Assembly: GCA_030761205.1 (NCBI GenBank)
Contig: JAULJL010000021.1
Location: forward strand, 10,769,160-10,833,159
Reading direction: 5' to 3'
DNA length: 64,000 nucleotides
Source of the DNA: Fremontodendron californicum
Taxonomy: Eukaryota; Streptophyta; Magnoliopsida; Malvales; Malvaceae
Positions 41,750-54,250 of the stretch are shown here, piece after piece. The notes below the pieces were generated by a model. It was not told the DNA's origin and searched no databases. It saw nothing but the letters and a program-made list of their open reading frames with translations. How positions within the stretch are numbered: position 1 is the first letter of the stretch; every line of letters starts with the position of its first letter. The translations under genes were made by a program, and so were the position numbers.

Positions 41750-42720
41750 CGTTATATAGATGTTGACATATTCGTGCATTCATGTTGTGTTGTGTTATTT
41801 TTTCGTGTTGTATTGTGTTTTACTTATTTTTTCGTGTTCGTATCGGGTCCGAAATTGCCAGGCCTAATTAACACCATTAAAATAACTCTCAATTTTGTGT
41901 CACATTATTTTTTGTATCATGTTAATAGATTTTGACATATTCGTGCATTCGTGTTGTGTTAGTGTTATTTTTTCGCGTTTTATTATGTTTTAGTTGTTCT
42001 TTTCATATTCGTTTCGTGTCCGAAATTGTCAGGTCTAATTGACACTATTCAAATAATTCTCAATTTTGTGTCAAGTTCGTTTTATATAAATTTTGACACA
42101 TTCGTGTATTCATGTCATGTGTATTTTAGTTATTTTTCTATGTCATGTTCGTGTGTGACAATTAAGGATGACAATGGAGCGGGGCGGGAACGGAGATTGT
42201 CTTATCCACCTCCGCCCCACTCTTGCATGGATGTTGGAAAGATCCACCTCTAAAGATGTCGGTTACATCTATATATAACCACTTCACGGTGCTCCACTTC
42301 GCTACATTCCTATTTTTATTAATTATTTTTAACTTGATATTATAAAAAATTGTATTATAATTTATTCATGAACATAATTTTAATATATAAAATTCTTTAA
42401 TATATATATAATATACATATATATACTAATGTATATATATATATATATATAAAATATTAATATATATATCTAATGTATATACTAACAATATATGAAAAAA
42501 TATAAAATATTTTAAGAGGTAAGATAGTAATTTCAAAAAGTGAGACGGGACGGAGCGGATCAAGCATTTACCAAAATCACCCCGCTCCACCCCTCCCCCG
42601 TTTTTTAAAAAAAAAAACCTCTTTATTCGGAGAGGATCAGTGCGAAATCCATAGATCGGATCGAGTTTTGCCATCCCTAGTGATACTATTCAAATAACTC
42701 TTAATTTTGTGTCACGTGTT
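41750..42720. repeat. Three diverged copies of a TTCGTGT-rich ~150-bp repeat
   Basis: GTCCGAAATTGYCAGGYCTAATT-(A/G)ACAC-type text followed by CTCAATTTTGTGTCA recurs at about 41850, 42020 and, split by the insertion below, 42150 and 42685. Confidence 0.6.
42163..42679. mobile_element. hAT-like MITE
   Basis: Ends TAAGGATGACAA and TTGCCATCCCTA are near-perfect inverted repeats. Flanking 8-mers GTGACAAT and GTGATACT agree at 6 of 8 positions, fitting an old hAT-type target duplication. Central microsatellite-like TA runs; no transposase. Confidence 0.6.
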
Positions 42721-44330
42721 GCGTAATAATTGATTTTTTAAAAAATAAAGTCACATTATTTTTTAAAACTTTTATATTATTGAATAAAAATTATTGTATT
42801 GATAAATTATCAATAAAAATTAAAATATTGAATAATAATATGAGATAGGTTGATGTAAGTAATTTTTTTTAAAACTTTTGGTATTGAATTAAAAGAAAAA
42901 AAATATTATGATGATTAAATAATAATAAAAAACTATTTTAAATGATATTATAAGTTATTAGTTATTGTATGATAGTTGTTAGGTTTATATTTTATTATTA
43001 TTTTTATTTCTTAATATGAATAGAAATGATGAATATCAATATAATCTAAATGAATTAAATTCTGATATCCATCTTAATGTTTTTCACATATAATATACAT
43101 ATAATGAATTGATTCGTATATTTGTATTGTATTTATGTTATGTTATTTTATATTTATATTTTATTTTAAAAATTGTCATCAAATTGAGATATTTTGTATA
43201 ATTTATCATAATAATTTAATTTTAACTTTAAATTTATGTTATTTTTTCGTATTATAATTATATTCAATATATTATTGATGATAATAAAATCAAAACAAAA
43301 TAAGAATTAAAACATTAGTTAGATAAAAATTTCCAATCACATGGTAACCAGATCGCCCATTGATCTACCGTTGGGATCTGGTCTGGCCGTCAGTCATTGA
43401 GTCAAAGGTTGATGCTGCATTATATATTTTTACGGTTGGTATGATTAATATTTTAATATATATATATATAATCTTTAAATAAATATTTGCATGTTTAAAG
43501 TTACTAACCTAAGGAGTCTAATAAAAGTCAAATTTATTAAATGGCTCAATTGAATTATATAATTTAATATCTACGAATTTAAGGACAGCTAGCTCATCTC
43601 TTTTTTTTATATACTGTTTTACACTTTCACCTTTGACTTTATACACTATATATATATATATATTATGTTTTCTGGTTTGCTGGTTTTAAGTTTTTTCTTT
43701 TTAAAAAGAAAACAGTTTGCAAAATTGAAATTAATTGTCAATTGTTATATAAGTTTGAAAATTATGCAATTCATAAAAGTATCACTCAAACAAAACGTAA
43801 AATAAGTAAATTATGAATTTCGATCTCATGAATTCAATTTTGTAAAAATTATCACATAATTTTAATGTGGCCTAATTATAATTATAAAATTCTAACTCGT
43901 AATCACTAAATAAATTTTATTTTAAATATATTAATTGAATAAAATTAATTTAAATTAATTTTTGTAAAATAATTTAAAATCCTTATTATAATTAAACTAC
44001 TTCAAAATTTCATGATAACTTTTCCAAAATAAAATCCATTGAATCAAAACTCAAAGTGAATTATAAGCTTTTCTTTCTTATGGTACACTAAATAGTGAAT
44101 TATGGATCTGACATAAAAGTTAAAAGCATGTTGTACAAATGTAGAAAAAATGGTGAGATTCAATTTCATAAGAAAGAAACTGATAATTTGATGTGTCAAT
44201 TTCCCATCTGCTAGCTTTTCTTGACTTGGCATTGAAAATGAGCAAATCATTTTTCATGTGTTTTGCTTCTTTATTCTGTTGCCAAATGTACCTCAAAACT
44301 TGCCTCTGGCAGGAGGCCGCCCCTCAAAAC
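42720..44330. other. AT-rich intergenic DNA
   Basis: No recognised gene. A GC-neutral patch at 43330-43430 and another at 44190-44330 have no recognisable coding similarity. The latter abuts the truncated LTR of Y. Confidence 0.6.
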
Positions 44331-46804
44331 TCAAAACTTCGTATTCAGGGGTGGTTTTTGGTCGAAACTATCTACAGATCGGGAACGAGGAGGCGAGGAG
44401 GAACGTTTTGAGCCCGCATCGGACAGAATCGGAGCTCCAACGACGGCAGACGGCGGCGGCGGCGTGTCTGGCTAGGGTTTCAGAGAAGGTGAAAGGGAAA
44501 AGTTTTTTTTTTTTCTGAAATAAATAAAAATGGCAAAAAAAAAAAACCTAGTTTTAAATACCAGCAAGTGGGTCGGGTCAAGGGACCCGCGCATGGGTCC
44601 GCGCCTGGACCCGACCCGTTTGTAATTTTATTTTATTTATTTTTTTTTTCCTTCTGTTCAAGCGGGTCGGGTCATGGGACCCGCGTGTGGACCCGACCCG
44701 TATGTAACCTTCTTTTTTTCTCTCCCAAGCGGGTCGGGTCATGGGACCCGCGTGTTGGACCCGACCCGACCCCATTTTTTGTTTTTTTTGTTGCCTTTGA
44801 TTTTGTTTTTTTTTTCTTTTGTTTTTTTATATACATATACATATACATATATTTATATTATATATATTTTAAAAAAATGTAATAATAATATAATAATAAT
44901 AAGTAAAAAAATATAATAAATAATAATAATAGTAAAATAAATAATAAATAATGTAGTATTAATAAAAATATAAAAAATAAAAATAAAAATATATGGTGTT
45001 ATTAATAATAAAAAATATAAAAATAAAAAATGAAAAATGAAAAATAAAAAAATAAAAAATATGATGGTGGTAAAAATAAAAGTAAAAAAAATATAGTAAT
45101 AAAAAATAAATGAAAAAAATGAAAGATAAATATATAAAAAATGGGGTAAAAAGATAAAAAAAATAAAGAAAATATAATAGAAAATAATGATGAAAGTAAA
45201 AAATATAAAAAAAAGACAAAAAATAATGATAAATAATAATATAAAAATGAATATAATAATTATAATAGTAAAAATTAAATATAAATAATATGATGTTAGT
45301 AGAAATGAAAATAACAAAAAAATGATGAAATATGATGATAGTAAAAATTAATAAAAAGAAAGAATAAAAATATGGTACTAGTAAAAAAAATATATTAGTA
45401 AAAGTAAAAAATATAAGAATAATGATAAGAGTAAAAAAAAAAAGAGATTAAATCAAAAAAAAAAAATATTAGTAGTGAAACAAAAATGAATGAATCTTCA
45501 AGATAAATAAATTTCATGCACTTTGCACTTTTTTTATTATTGTTTTTGTCCGCATCATGTGCATTCGTGTAACAAAAAGGATGAATACGGATTTGCCGAT
45601 GACAGAATTCGAAGGACGTCACGGTTGTGATTCCTAAGATATCCTGAGGTGAGAGAATTTCGCTAAATATCACCACGAGTAGTGGGAGTATTTAGCGTTA
45701 TGCTCGACACAAAATTTCGTTTTCACCTAAAAATGGAATTAGTCAAAATATAAATAAACACATAGTGAATGTTACGTATTTGATATTTCGTCATGCTCGT
45801 GTTTTTGAACATTATGTCGTGCATTTGATCGTATAATTAAGCCTTTATTCGTACATGTTATATGCTAAATCGTGTGCATTCAATATTTTATTCGCATCAT
45901 TCACATTTAAATAAAATCGGTGAATACGGATTAGCCGACAACGGAAATCGAAGGACGTCACGGTTGTGATTCCCAAGATATCCCGAGGTGAGAGAATTTC
46001 GCTAAGTATACCACGAGTAGTGGGAGTATTTAGCGATATGCTCGATACAAAAATTCGTTTTCATTTATGGAAATCATCAAAATAAAAAGAACGAATAAAA
46101 AATGAATATTTACGTATTTGATATCTTGCCGTGCTCGTGTTCTTAATATTATGATTTGCGTTTTTAATTTTATAATTATGTATTTAATCTTATGTTTTAT
46201 ATGCTAAGTCATATGCATCCGATATCTAAATATTCGCATCATACGCATTTAAATAAAAATGGATGTAAATTGTCGACGACAGAATTCGAAGGATATCACA
46301 GTTGTGATTCTTAAGATATCTTGAGGTGAGAGGATCTCGTTAAATACCACCAAGAGTATTGGGAATATTTAATGAGTATTCTCGATAATAAATTTACGTT
46401 CAATTTCATTTTCAAAAAGATAATAATAATTCAAAAAGGCCGAATAATAAACATGTTTTGTTTGAAAAAATAAAAATAAAAAGAGAAATAATTTTAAATG
46501 CCGATGTCAAGTCCATTAAATCGAGATTTAAGATAACACGTGATTAAATGGTACCGTTTTCTAAACGGGTGTTGTGGGGGTGCTAATCCTTCTCCGCAAG
46601 TAACCGATTCCCGAACTCGATTTTGTTTTCTCTCTGGTTCAAAATGCGGATTTCGAAATTGGTTTTACAAAATGTTTTAATTAATTTTAAAATATTTTAC
46701 TAAAACGGGTTTTAATAGGTGGCCAATCACACCTACAAAAAAGATTGGTGGCGGCTCCATTTTGTTTTCAAATTCGGCTAGCGGTCAAAAAAACCGTTAT
46801 GACA
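44331..46804 (+). repeat. 5' LTR of Y, 5'-truncated
   Basis: Homologous to LTR2 from about 59815 onwards; the first ~650 bp of the LTR are missing and replaced by unrelated DNA. Ends AACCGTTATGACA. Contains three palindromic GGGTCGGGTC units, an A/T-rich low-complexity stretch (44820-45480) and three copies of a ~100-bp module (about 45596-45705, 45930-46050, 46262-46385). Confidence 0.9.
44568..44775. repeat. Triplicated palindromic unit in the Y LTR
   Basis: Three units of about 45-55 bp, each opening GGGTCGGGTCA and closing GGACCCGACCCG, can fold into long GC-rich hairpins. The same three are in LTR2 at 60041-60250. Confidence 0.8.
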
Positions 46805-46807
46805 GTT

Positions 46808-46826
46808 TGGCGACTCCGCTGGGGAC
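46808..46826 (+). promoter_or_regulatory. Primer-binding site of Y (tRNA-Arg type)
   Basis: TGGCGACTCCGCTGGGGAC three bases after the LTR; complementary to a plant tRNA-Arg 3' end, the primer reported for Ogre/Tat elements. Confidence 0.85.
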
Positions 46827-47907
46827 TTTTGAGAGTATAGCCATAAGTTAGTCATGTATTATCTTAAAATCTCGATTTAACGGATTTAATCGGTCTTTAA
46901 TTTTAATTCTCTTGTTCTTAATTTTCTTTATTTATTAAATCGGTTGTTTATTTATTGTCATCATTCTCGTTATTATTATTTTGCTTGCATTTATGCTTTG
47001 ATATTTGTTGATTCTTTATTCTCGTTTTTTTATTATTATATTTTTTATTCATTTTTTAGATACTATTAATTCTAGTAATTATGGGATGATTAGAATAAAG
47101 AGTCGTAAATAAGTAGTCGAAGGTTTGTTTGTTCCTTCTCACACACGGACACGTGCATTTCATACATAAGCTCTATACCCGAGCTATATCCCTTTAGGAA
47201 AAAGTAAAGTACCTACGCTCTCGTGAGGTAATAACCTCCGCATGGGCTAGCGAAATGCTTTTAGAGAGAGGAAGTACCTACGCTCTCGAGAGATAATAAT
47301 CTCCGCACGGGCTAGCGAAAAATCTCTCGCTCGAATTGAACCCTTTCCTTTGGAAGCCTATAATGGGTAAGGATCGGGGGCCTTGCCAGCCTTCGTAGGC
47401 GACAGCGAGGACCAATTTGAAGGCCTTTAGATTGCGAATCCAAACCTCATATTAGAACGCCATGAGAAACTCTCCCTTGGTAGAGCCTATCTTATCCGAC
47501 GTCTGTAAATTCACCCGAAATTAGGACACATGAAGGAACGCTTCTTACCTTTCACTACTTTTGTTTACTTTCGAACCACGAAGTGGGTAGTGACCGAATC
47601 GGCCCAAATACCCGCATTGGTTCACTTTGCGACTTTTAGGGTGAACGAACACCCTAATTAAAGTCCTTCGTAGGCAAGGACCGAGGTTTTTCCAAAATGA
47701 GTTTTTCTCAAAATATTTGTTATTTTATGTAAATAAATAATGCCGGAGCTTTCAATTCATTTATTTATTTGTTCTTTGAATTCTTTCATGTGGATATACT
47801 GACGAGTTTTCCTTTTATGTTGCTCTGCATAACTTACATTGGCATCACATTAGCATTCCACGTCGAGGTATTATTCTCAAAAGTATCTTTCAGCAAGTTA
47901 ATTTCTC
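46827..47907 (+). other. Leader of Y with paired stem-loops
   Basis: About 1.1 kb between primer site and ORF1, no coding sequence. It holds two direct repeats with hairpins GAGGT-AATA-ACCTC (47225-47238) and GAGAT-AATA-ATCTC (47290-47303). The G-C to A-T swap keeps the stem paired. Both are followed by CCGCA(T/C)GGGCTAGCGAAA. X carries the same pair. Confidence 0.65.
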
Positions 47908-50070
47908 ATGGAGCCCACCGAGCGTCAGATTATCTCGTCATCCGTAAGCGTCATGTGTGAATCGTCGGTAGATGTGCAAGAATGGGCAAGAAATGTGCAA
48001 CAAAAAGAGGGGGACTGTTTGATTAAAGGTTATATCCTGAGTCTACCCGAAAGAATAAATTTGGAACTCACACAGAATAACTTAACTGAGTTGGCCGATA
48101 TTTGGGAACGAATGACGTGGGAAAGGAAGAAGAAATTTTCTGAAAAATATGGCCAGATTGCTTCGCTCATCCCAGTGGTAATTGAAGAGTCCATGATCAG
48201 GGCAGCCATCCAGTTTTGGGACCTTTCTTATAGGTGTTTTGCTTTTAATGGAGAGGATTTGACACCGACTATAGAGGAGTACTCAATTCTTGTCGGGTTA
48301 GAGCTTCGTTTCCCGGATAAGGTATACGTCAGAAAGCCAAAGTTGGGTTTCCGTAAAAAGTTGAAAAAGCTCATCGGGGTAGAGGTACGAGACCCGGATC
48401 TGAAACAAAAAGGGAAACATGTCTGCATTCCTTGGGATTTCTTTCGAAAATTCATTGAGGGGCACCTCGATGACGAGCAAAGAGTCACCGTTTTTGCTTT
48501 GGCTATTCACGGGTTGGTAATTTTTCCTAAGGTTTTGGGGCATATTGAAGTAGCGGTGATAGATTTCTTCGAGCAAGTTGAGAACCATGCTAATCCCTCG
48601 CCGGCAATCCTGGCTGAAACCATAAGATCATTGAACTTTTGTCGCAAGAGAGGGGAGGGTCATTTTGTGGGATATACGCCATTACTGCATATATGGCTCA
48701 AGAGCCACTTCATGTGTGAAAATAGTGCTTTCTCCAAACCTTAACTAAAGAATTGTGCCCCTATTAAAGAATTCTATGAAAGCAAATGGCCGAAACCCAA
48801 ATCCAAGAAAGAATGGTTAGCATTCCTACGGTCGCTGACTAGTAAGCAAATAAGATAGATGGCGCCATGGATGCCTCATGGGCCAATGTTATACCGATGT
48901 GGAGAACCGTGGGTACAACTTTTAAGACCATGGGGAGTAGTAAGTTATGCTCCACTGATGGTACTGAGACAGTATGGAGTAAAGCAATTCGTCCCGACTA
49001 CGCACAGACTTGACCAGGTGGAATTTTCTTATGGAGATCCGAATATGTCAAAAAGAGTGGAGCCGATAGTCCGAGCTTGGAAAGAAAGCCACAGAACAAG
49101 GTTAGGATCCCTTAGTGAGAGCGTCACTCCAAGATACCAAGTGTGGAGAACAAACCGGGTCAATAATATGGTGCTTCCAGAGGAAGAGGTCATATATCAG
49201 CCAAGTCCCGCTCCATCAAAAAGAATATCAGAACTCGAAATCGCTGAGCAAGGCTTCAGTATTGAGAGAAAGAAGATGAAACAGGAAAGTCAGAAGTTCC
49301 AAGAGGAGGCTGAAAACTGGAAGGAGAAGACTGAAACAATAGGGGTCAGAATCAAAAAAATAATAAAGGAACGTGACACTGCCTATGCCGATGTGAAGGA
49401 CTTGCACTTGGAAAACAAGAAACTAAGGACACAACTGAAGGTCGGAGGTATACTCGGACCAGCTTACAGGCGGGAAAAGGAGCTTAGTCGACTTCAAGAA
49501 GAAGTAAAACAGTGGAAGGAAAAGGCACAAGAAAACGAAGCAAGAGCCGCTCGGCTGTCTCGTGATAAGCAGAAATATAAGGACATGTACTCCCGGGATT
49601 CCGTGAGTTTAGCTGGTTTGTTGCATACAAACGAGAAACTAAAAGCCGAGCTCGAGAGCAAAAGGGAGAGTTGTTCTCAGATGCAAGAAGAGAGAAGTTT
49701 TCTACACCAAGTAATCCAAGACCTAGAACGACAATTATATAGCCAGAAAAATCACATCAACGAGATCGTGAGGGAATGGAGGGATAGATAAAGTGATTGG
49801 ATTTATGCATGTGATTTGGCTACGGATGCTAGCAAAAGGTGGGAAGCCGAAAGTATGGGAATGCAGCATTACATAGAACACTTGGGTGCAGAAATCGGCA
49901 AGGCCGTGAGAAAAGCCAGCAAGATGATCGAGAAAGTGGAAGTCCTAAGGCAAAGAATCCCGCCAACCGGAGAATATGGACAGCAGTTGCTTAATTTTTT
50001 GAACGAAGCCAAAAATCAGTATAAGCAAATTAGCTGTTTTTATGGACACGATTCCAAGAAGTTATGTTGA
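47908..50070 (+). pseudogene. ORF1 of Y (DUF7745-like N-terminus, coiled-coil C-terminus), three in-frame stops
   Basis: One frame of 720 codons plus stop, starting MEPTERQIISSS. The N-terminal ~300 residues contain FWDLSYRCFAFNGEDLTPTI, EEYSILVGL and IPWDFFRKF, typical of the DUF7745 domain found in the extra ORF of plant Tat/Ogre elements. Residues ~430-680 are charged heptad-like helices (EEVKQWKEKAQENEARAARL), a likely long coiled coil. Stops lie at 48742, 48865 or nearby (TAG before MAPW) and 49789. No frameshift is needed. Function of ORF1 in these elements is unknown. Confidence 0.8.
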
Positions 50071-50351
50071 TGTAATGAAAACACTACATGGGATCAATGA
50101 AAAATCAACTTCCTAAAATTTATCTTTGAGTATATATACCTCGTATGCATTTTTTTATTTATTTGCTCGTTCATTCATTCATTCATCCATCCATTCATAC
50201 ATGCACTTAATAAAGAATAAAGAATAAAAAATAATATATCATAAGGTTCTAATCCGGGATATTGAACAAAGGTATAAAAATTGAGCGCCGACTAAAGTAT
50301 CCGAACAGAAGTGCTCCACACTTGTATAATACGAGAGCACACGCAAAGACC

Positions 50352-52471
50352 ATGGACAACGAACAAGCAACGAGAATTGAGAGAATGGAAAGGGCACAGA
50401 AAGAATTGCAAGAACAGCTGGGCAGATCTCAACAGGAACTACGGGAACAGATAGCGAGGTCCCAGGAAGAGTCACGAGAACAAATGGCCAAGATGATGGA
50501 AATGATGATGAGTATGACGAGAGAAAAGGGGCCAGCTGAAAGCTCAATGATGAGGGGAGAACCCCGACCCCGAGAAAGTAATAACGAGGATCCTCTATAC
50601 CCACCGGGTTTCACCCCGACTCACGCCCAAGTGACACAAGATGGGCATCCACAAGGAGAACCTCCAGTGGGAGAACAACCTTACGTGTACATTAGCACGC
50701 CGAGTCCCACAGGCCAACAAGCCCAAGGACAGTTCGCGCCTAACCCAGGGACCCATCCTTCAAACCCAGTCCACATCCCGAACTTGGATGACCCCTTAGA
50801 GCAAGAAAGGTTGAGAAGAAGCGTGACGGAACAAGTAGAGGACGCCAGGACAAAACATAAGTATGACATGTTAGAAGAGAGACTCAAAGCAATAGAAGGG
50901 ATGGACGCCTTCGAAAAAGTCGATGCCAGTGAACTGAGCTTAGTTCCGGATTTGGTAATACCACCAAAATTTAAAGTCCCGGAATTTTAAAAGTATGATG
51001 GGACCAAGTGCCCTTCATTTCACATCACCATGTTCTGTCGCAAAATGGCCGGGCGCACTCATAATGACAAGTTATTAATTCACTGTTTCCATGACAGCCT
51101 GCAAGGATCAGCCGCAAAATGGTATAACCAACTAGATCGCAGTCGCATCCATACTTGGACAGATTTAGCGACAGCCTTTCTGGCCCAGTACAAGCATATG
51201 GCTGACATTGCGCCGGATAAGCTATCCCTCCAAAATATAGAGAAAAAGGCCGGAGAAGGATTTAAGGAGTATGCCCAAAAATGGAGGGACCTGGCTGCTC
51301 AAGTGCAACCACCTCTGATAGAAAAAGAGACCACCGTGCTGTTTATCAATACGCTGCGAGGACCATATTACGACAGGTTGGTCGGCAGTGCTACCATTAA
51401 CTTTGCCGATATGGTCATTTCAGGCGAAATGATAGAAAGCGCCATAAAAAGTGCAAGATCGAGGGAAATGAAGTAGCCAACAGTAAGAAGGTGGGGGCAA
51501 CAAAGAAGAAAGAAGGAGAAGTGCAAGCGGCTTCATATGAAAACCGACCACCACAAAGCTATTCCCATTACCCGACACACAGACCCTACAGTTACGCCTC
51601 TAACCCGTACTCCTACCCTCCTACACAACCTCAATATTCGATGAGTTATCGACCACCCGCACCGGTGTACACGCCATCACCCATGTCATCACCTGTGTAC
51701 ACAGCATCGGTACCTGCTCCCAACTCGACCAGTCCAGTAAACAATGTGAACACTAACCAGAGAGCACCGCAGCCAACCCAACAAAGGCCTCAGTTTGCCC
51801 CGATTCCCATGACATACGCCCATCTATTTCCCAAGCTAGTTCAAAACCATCTGTTGGCGCCCATGTTCCTCGAACCCATGAAACCCCCATACCCAAGATA
51901 GTACAACCCGGACGTGAACTGCGATTACCATGGAGGCAACCCGGGTCACTCTACAGAGAATTGCACTGCTCTTAAACACAGAGTGCAACACCTAATCAGG
52001 GCCGGTGTCTTGAGCTTCACAACCAAGGGGGAGCCTAACGTTACTGCAAATCCGTTACCCGACCATGGGAAAACAGGAGCAAACGCGATAACAGAGGAAA
52101 AAGGTTGTCGGGTAATATCCAGGGCTGAGGATGTCCGGACTCACATGGAAAAAGTGCTGGATGCCATGATTGAGGCCGGACTATTTAAACCAGTCAACGT
52201 GGGGCGAAAATCCTCGGGTTTGGAACCAAGTTCTGAACGCTTCTGTAGATATCACGGAGGTTTGGTGGGACACACTCTTAACCAATGCTCCGACTTCCGA
52301 ACCAAAATTCAAGAATTAATGGATATCGGCGTAGCAGAATTCTCCACTGAATGGGAAGAAGAATTCGTGGATGTGGTAATCGAAGAAACCTCAAAGGCCC
52401 CCGAAAGATGGGTTAAGCCGAAGCCATTGGTTATCTACTGTGGGGAAAACCAGAGCTCGCCGGTAAAGTAA
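50352..52471 (+). pseudogene. Gag of Y
   Basis: Starts MDNEQATRIERMERAQKELQ, followed by a Gln-rich coiled coil and a Pro-rich linker. The Gag core (FHITMFCRKMAGRTHNDKLL, WYNQLDRSRIHTW, GFKEYAQKWRDLAAQV) spans about 51010-51470. Further on are two knuckle-like motifs C-X2-H-X5-H-X4-C (CDYHGGNPGHSTENC and CRYHGGLVGHTLNQC). A TAA lies at 50987, a one-base deletion near 51448 shifts the frame, and a TAG is at 51899. The sequence closely parallels the gag of X. Confidence 0.88.
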
Positions 52472-52480
52472 ACACCAAGG

Positions 52481-52774
52481 GTGATCAGGCCGATGGTGAC
52501 TATCGAAGTGCCGAACCCATTCCCCTACAAGAAAGATAAGGCTGTACCTTGGAGGTACGAATGCAAATTTGTGTCGCCGGAGCCGGTTGATGTTACACCA
52601 ATTTCCAACGCCTCTGCGGCTGTCGTGGACATAACTGGTGTTGGGGGTTTCACAAGGAGTGGGAGATGCTATACACCGGAAGCATCGGAAATTATAAGAA
52701 AAGGAAAGCTAAGGCTGATGGAGAGGAAACCGTCTCAGAAAAAGCTGTTGAGTGAAAAACGAACAGGCCTGTGA
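52481..52774 (+). pseudogene. Gag-protease linker of Y
   Basis: Continuation after a stop at 52469-52471. It contains VPNPFPYKKDKAVPWRYEC and GGFTRSGRCYTPE, conserved connector text of Tat polyproteins. It ends with a frameshift into the protease frame. Confidence 0.7.
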
Positions 52775-53733
52775 CAGAGGAAGAAGCTTGTGAATTCCTC
52801 AAATTTATCAAGCACAACGAGTACATCATTGTTGAACAATTAAAACACTCACCGGCTCGCATATCCATCCTGAAATTACTGATGAACTCGGAGACCCATC
52901 GAAAGGCGCTCTTGAAAGTGCTGAATGAGGTATATGTGCCTCATGATGTGTTTGTAGAGAAGTTTGACCAGGTAGTGGGGAATGTGGCCATTAACAACTT
53001 CATAGCCTTCAGTGACGATGAGATCATGCCTGAGGGGACGGGTAGCACCAAAGCCCTTCACATCACTGCACGCTGCAAGAGCCATATCATTGCAAAAGTC
53101 CTCATTGATAATGGCTCTGCGTTAAACGTCATGCCAATGATTACGTTGGCCAAACTGCCTGTCGATGGATCCCACATGAAGAACAGTCATATGGTAGTGC
53201 GAGCATTTGATGGAACCCGTAGACAAGTTGCGGGGCAAATTGAGTTGCCAATACAAATTGGTCCTTGCACCTTCGACATTGTCTTCCAGGTCATGGATAT
53301 CGTTCCTTCTTACAATGTTTTGTTGGGAAGACCTTGGATCCACACGGCTGGTGCTATTCCGTCCACTTTGCATCAGAAGGTGAAGTTCAGAGTCGAAGAG
53401 CAATTGATAATCGTCGACGGAGAAGAAGATCTCCTTGTATCCAAGCCTTCGAATATTCCCTACATAGAAGCTACTGAAGAAGCAGGAGAGTGCTCTTTTC
53501 GAACCTTAGAGTTTGTGAACACTGCATTTGTAAGCGAAGGTTCTAAGATGCCTATACCTCAGCTGTCCTCTGCCATTCAAAGCTGTCTTGCTCAGCTTGT
53601 AGGAAAGGGTTGTCGAGCCGGGACAGGTTTAGGGAGGAACCTACAAGGAATTCGGAAGAGCATAAGTGTGATCGGAAAAGAATACAAGTTCGGGTTGGGA
53701 TACAAGGCGACCAGGAAAGACAGGGAAGAATGA
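52771..53733 (+). CDS. Aspartic protease region of Y with G-patch-like tail
   Basis: Open 320-codon segment. The retroviral aspartic protease has active-site Asp at 53107 in LIDNGSALNVMP and the conserved LLGRPWIHTAGAIPSTLHQ. The tail, VGKGCRAGTGLGRNLQGI with GLGYKAT, is glycine-rich like the G-patch that follows protease in some retroelements. The protease matures the Gag-Pol precursor. The frame ends at 53733; the downstream text continues in another frame, so a short indel lies near the end. Confidence 0.82.
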   Translation: MTEEEACEFLKFIKHNEYIIVEQLKHSPARISILKLLMNSETHRKALLKVLNEVYVPHDVFVEKFDQVVGNVAINNFIAFSDDEIMPEGTGSTKALHITARCKSHIIAKVLIDNGSALNVMPMITLAKLPVDGSHMKNSHMVVRAFDGTRRQVAGQIELPIQIGPCTFDIVFQVMDIVPSYNVLLGRPWIHTAGAIPSTLHQKVKFRVEEQLIIVDGEEDLLVSKPSNIPYIEATEEAGECSFRTLEFVNTAFVSEGSKMPIPQLSSAIQSCLAQLVGKGCRAGTGLGRNLQGIRKSISVIGKEYKFGLGYKATRKDREE

Positions 53734-54031
53734 TAAGAGAAAGGAGAGAGCAGAGGCTCGCAAGGCTTAGGGGATACGAGATAGAGACCCCGAGGATGTA
53801 CATTCCCCATCTCTATGAGACATTTCGGTCGGCGGGTTTTATTTTTCCTGATTCACTAGTTGGGACCAAACCTGCCGTGATTCCGGAGGGAATGTTTGCG
53901 GGTTTCTGCATCCAAATGATGGAACAAGAAGAGGAAGAAGGAAACAAAGCTAAAAAAATCACCATCTACCCGTGTCCTCCGGGTTTTGAATTGAAGAATT
54001 GGCGTGCTGTAGATTTACCTGCTGTATTTAG
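53734..54031 (+). pseudogene. Post-protease exon end of Y pol
   Basis: In a different frame from the protease, with RLARLRGYEIETPRMYIPHL and FRSAGFIFPDSLVG, connector text typical of Tat elements. The reading frame runs to the splice donor at 54032. Confidence 0.7.
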
Positions 54032-54250
54032 GTCTCTTTCTGATTAACAAATTAAGTTCTCAAACACTTCTGCCCAAGAGTGTTATGAGATTTCCTTTTG
54101 TGCACGGGCTCATTTTATGAACTTATCATTCAAATAAATGACAATTATGATGCATTATGTCTCCATTCATTTGCCATTTCTTTTATAGTCCATCCTTCTA
54201 TTTTGCCTTCCTATACAATTATCTATATTATTTTGCTTACACCTTTCCAG
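54032..54250 (+). other. Probable spliced intron in Y pol (219 bp)
   Basis: Donor AG|GTCTCTTTC and acceptor TTTCCAG|GTCTCAT, with a T-rich 3' half. Joining them keeps one open frame from the post-protease segment into SHNNECENNL..., the usual lead-in to RT in this lineage. Unspliced reading hits a stop at 54045. An intron between protease and RT is a described Ogre feature. Confidence 0.75.

Noticed and set aside
44853..45317. Long Ile/Phe/Tyr-rich minus-strand ORF in the Y LTR, like a multi-pass membrane protein.
   Set aside because: It is the reverse of an AATAAT-type low-complexity tract; the hydrophobic pattern is a composition artefact, repeated at 60519-60869.
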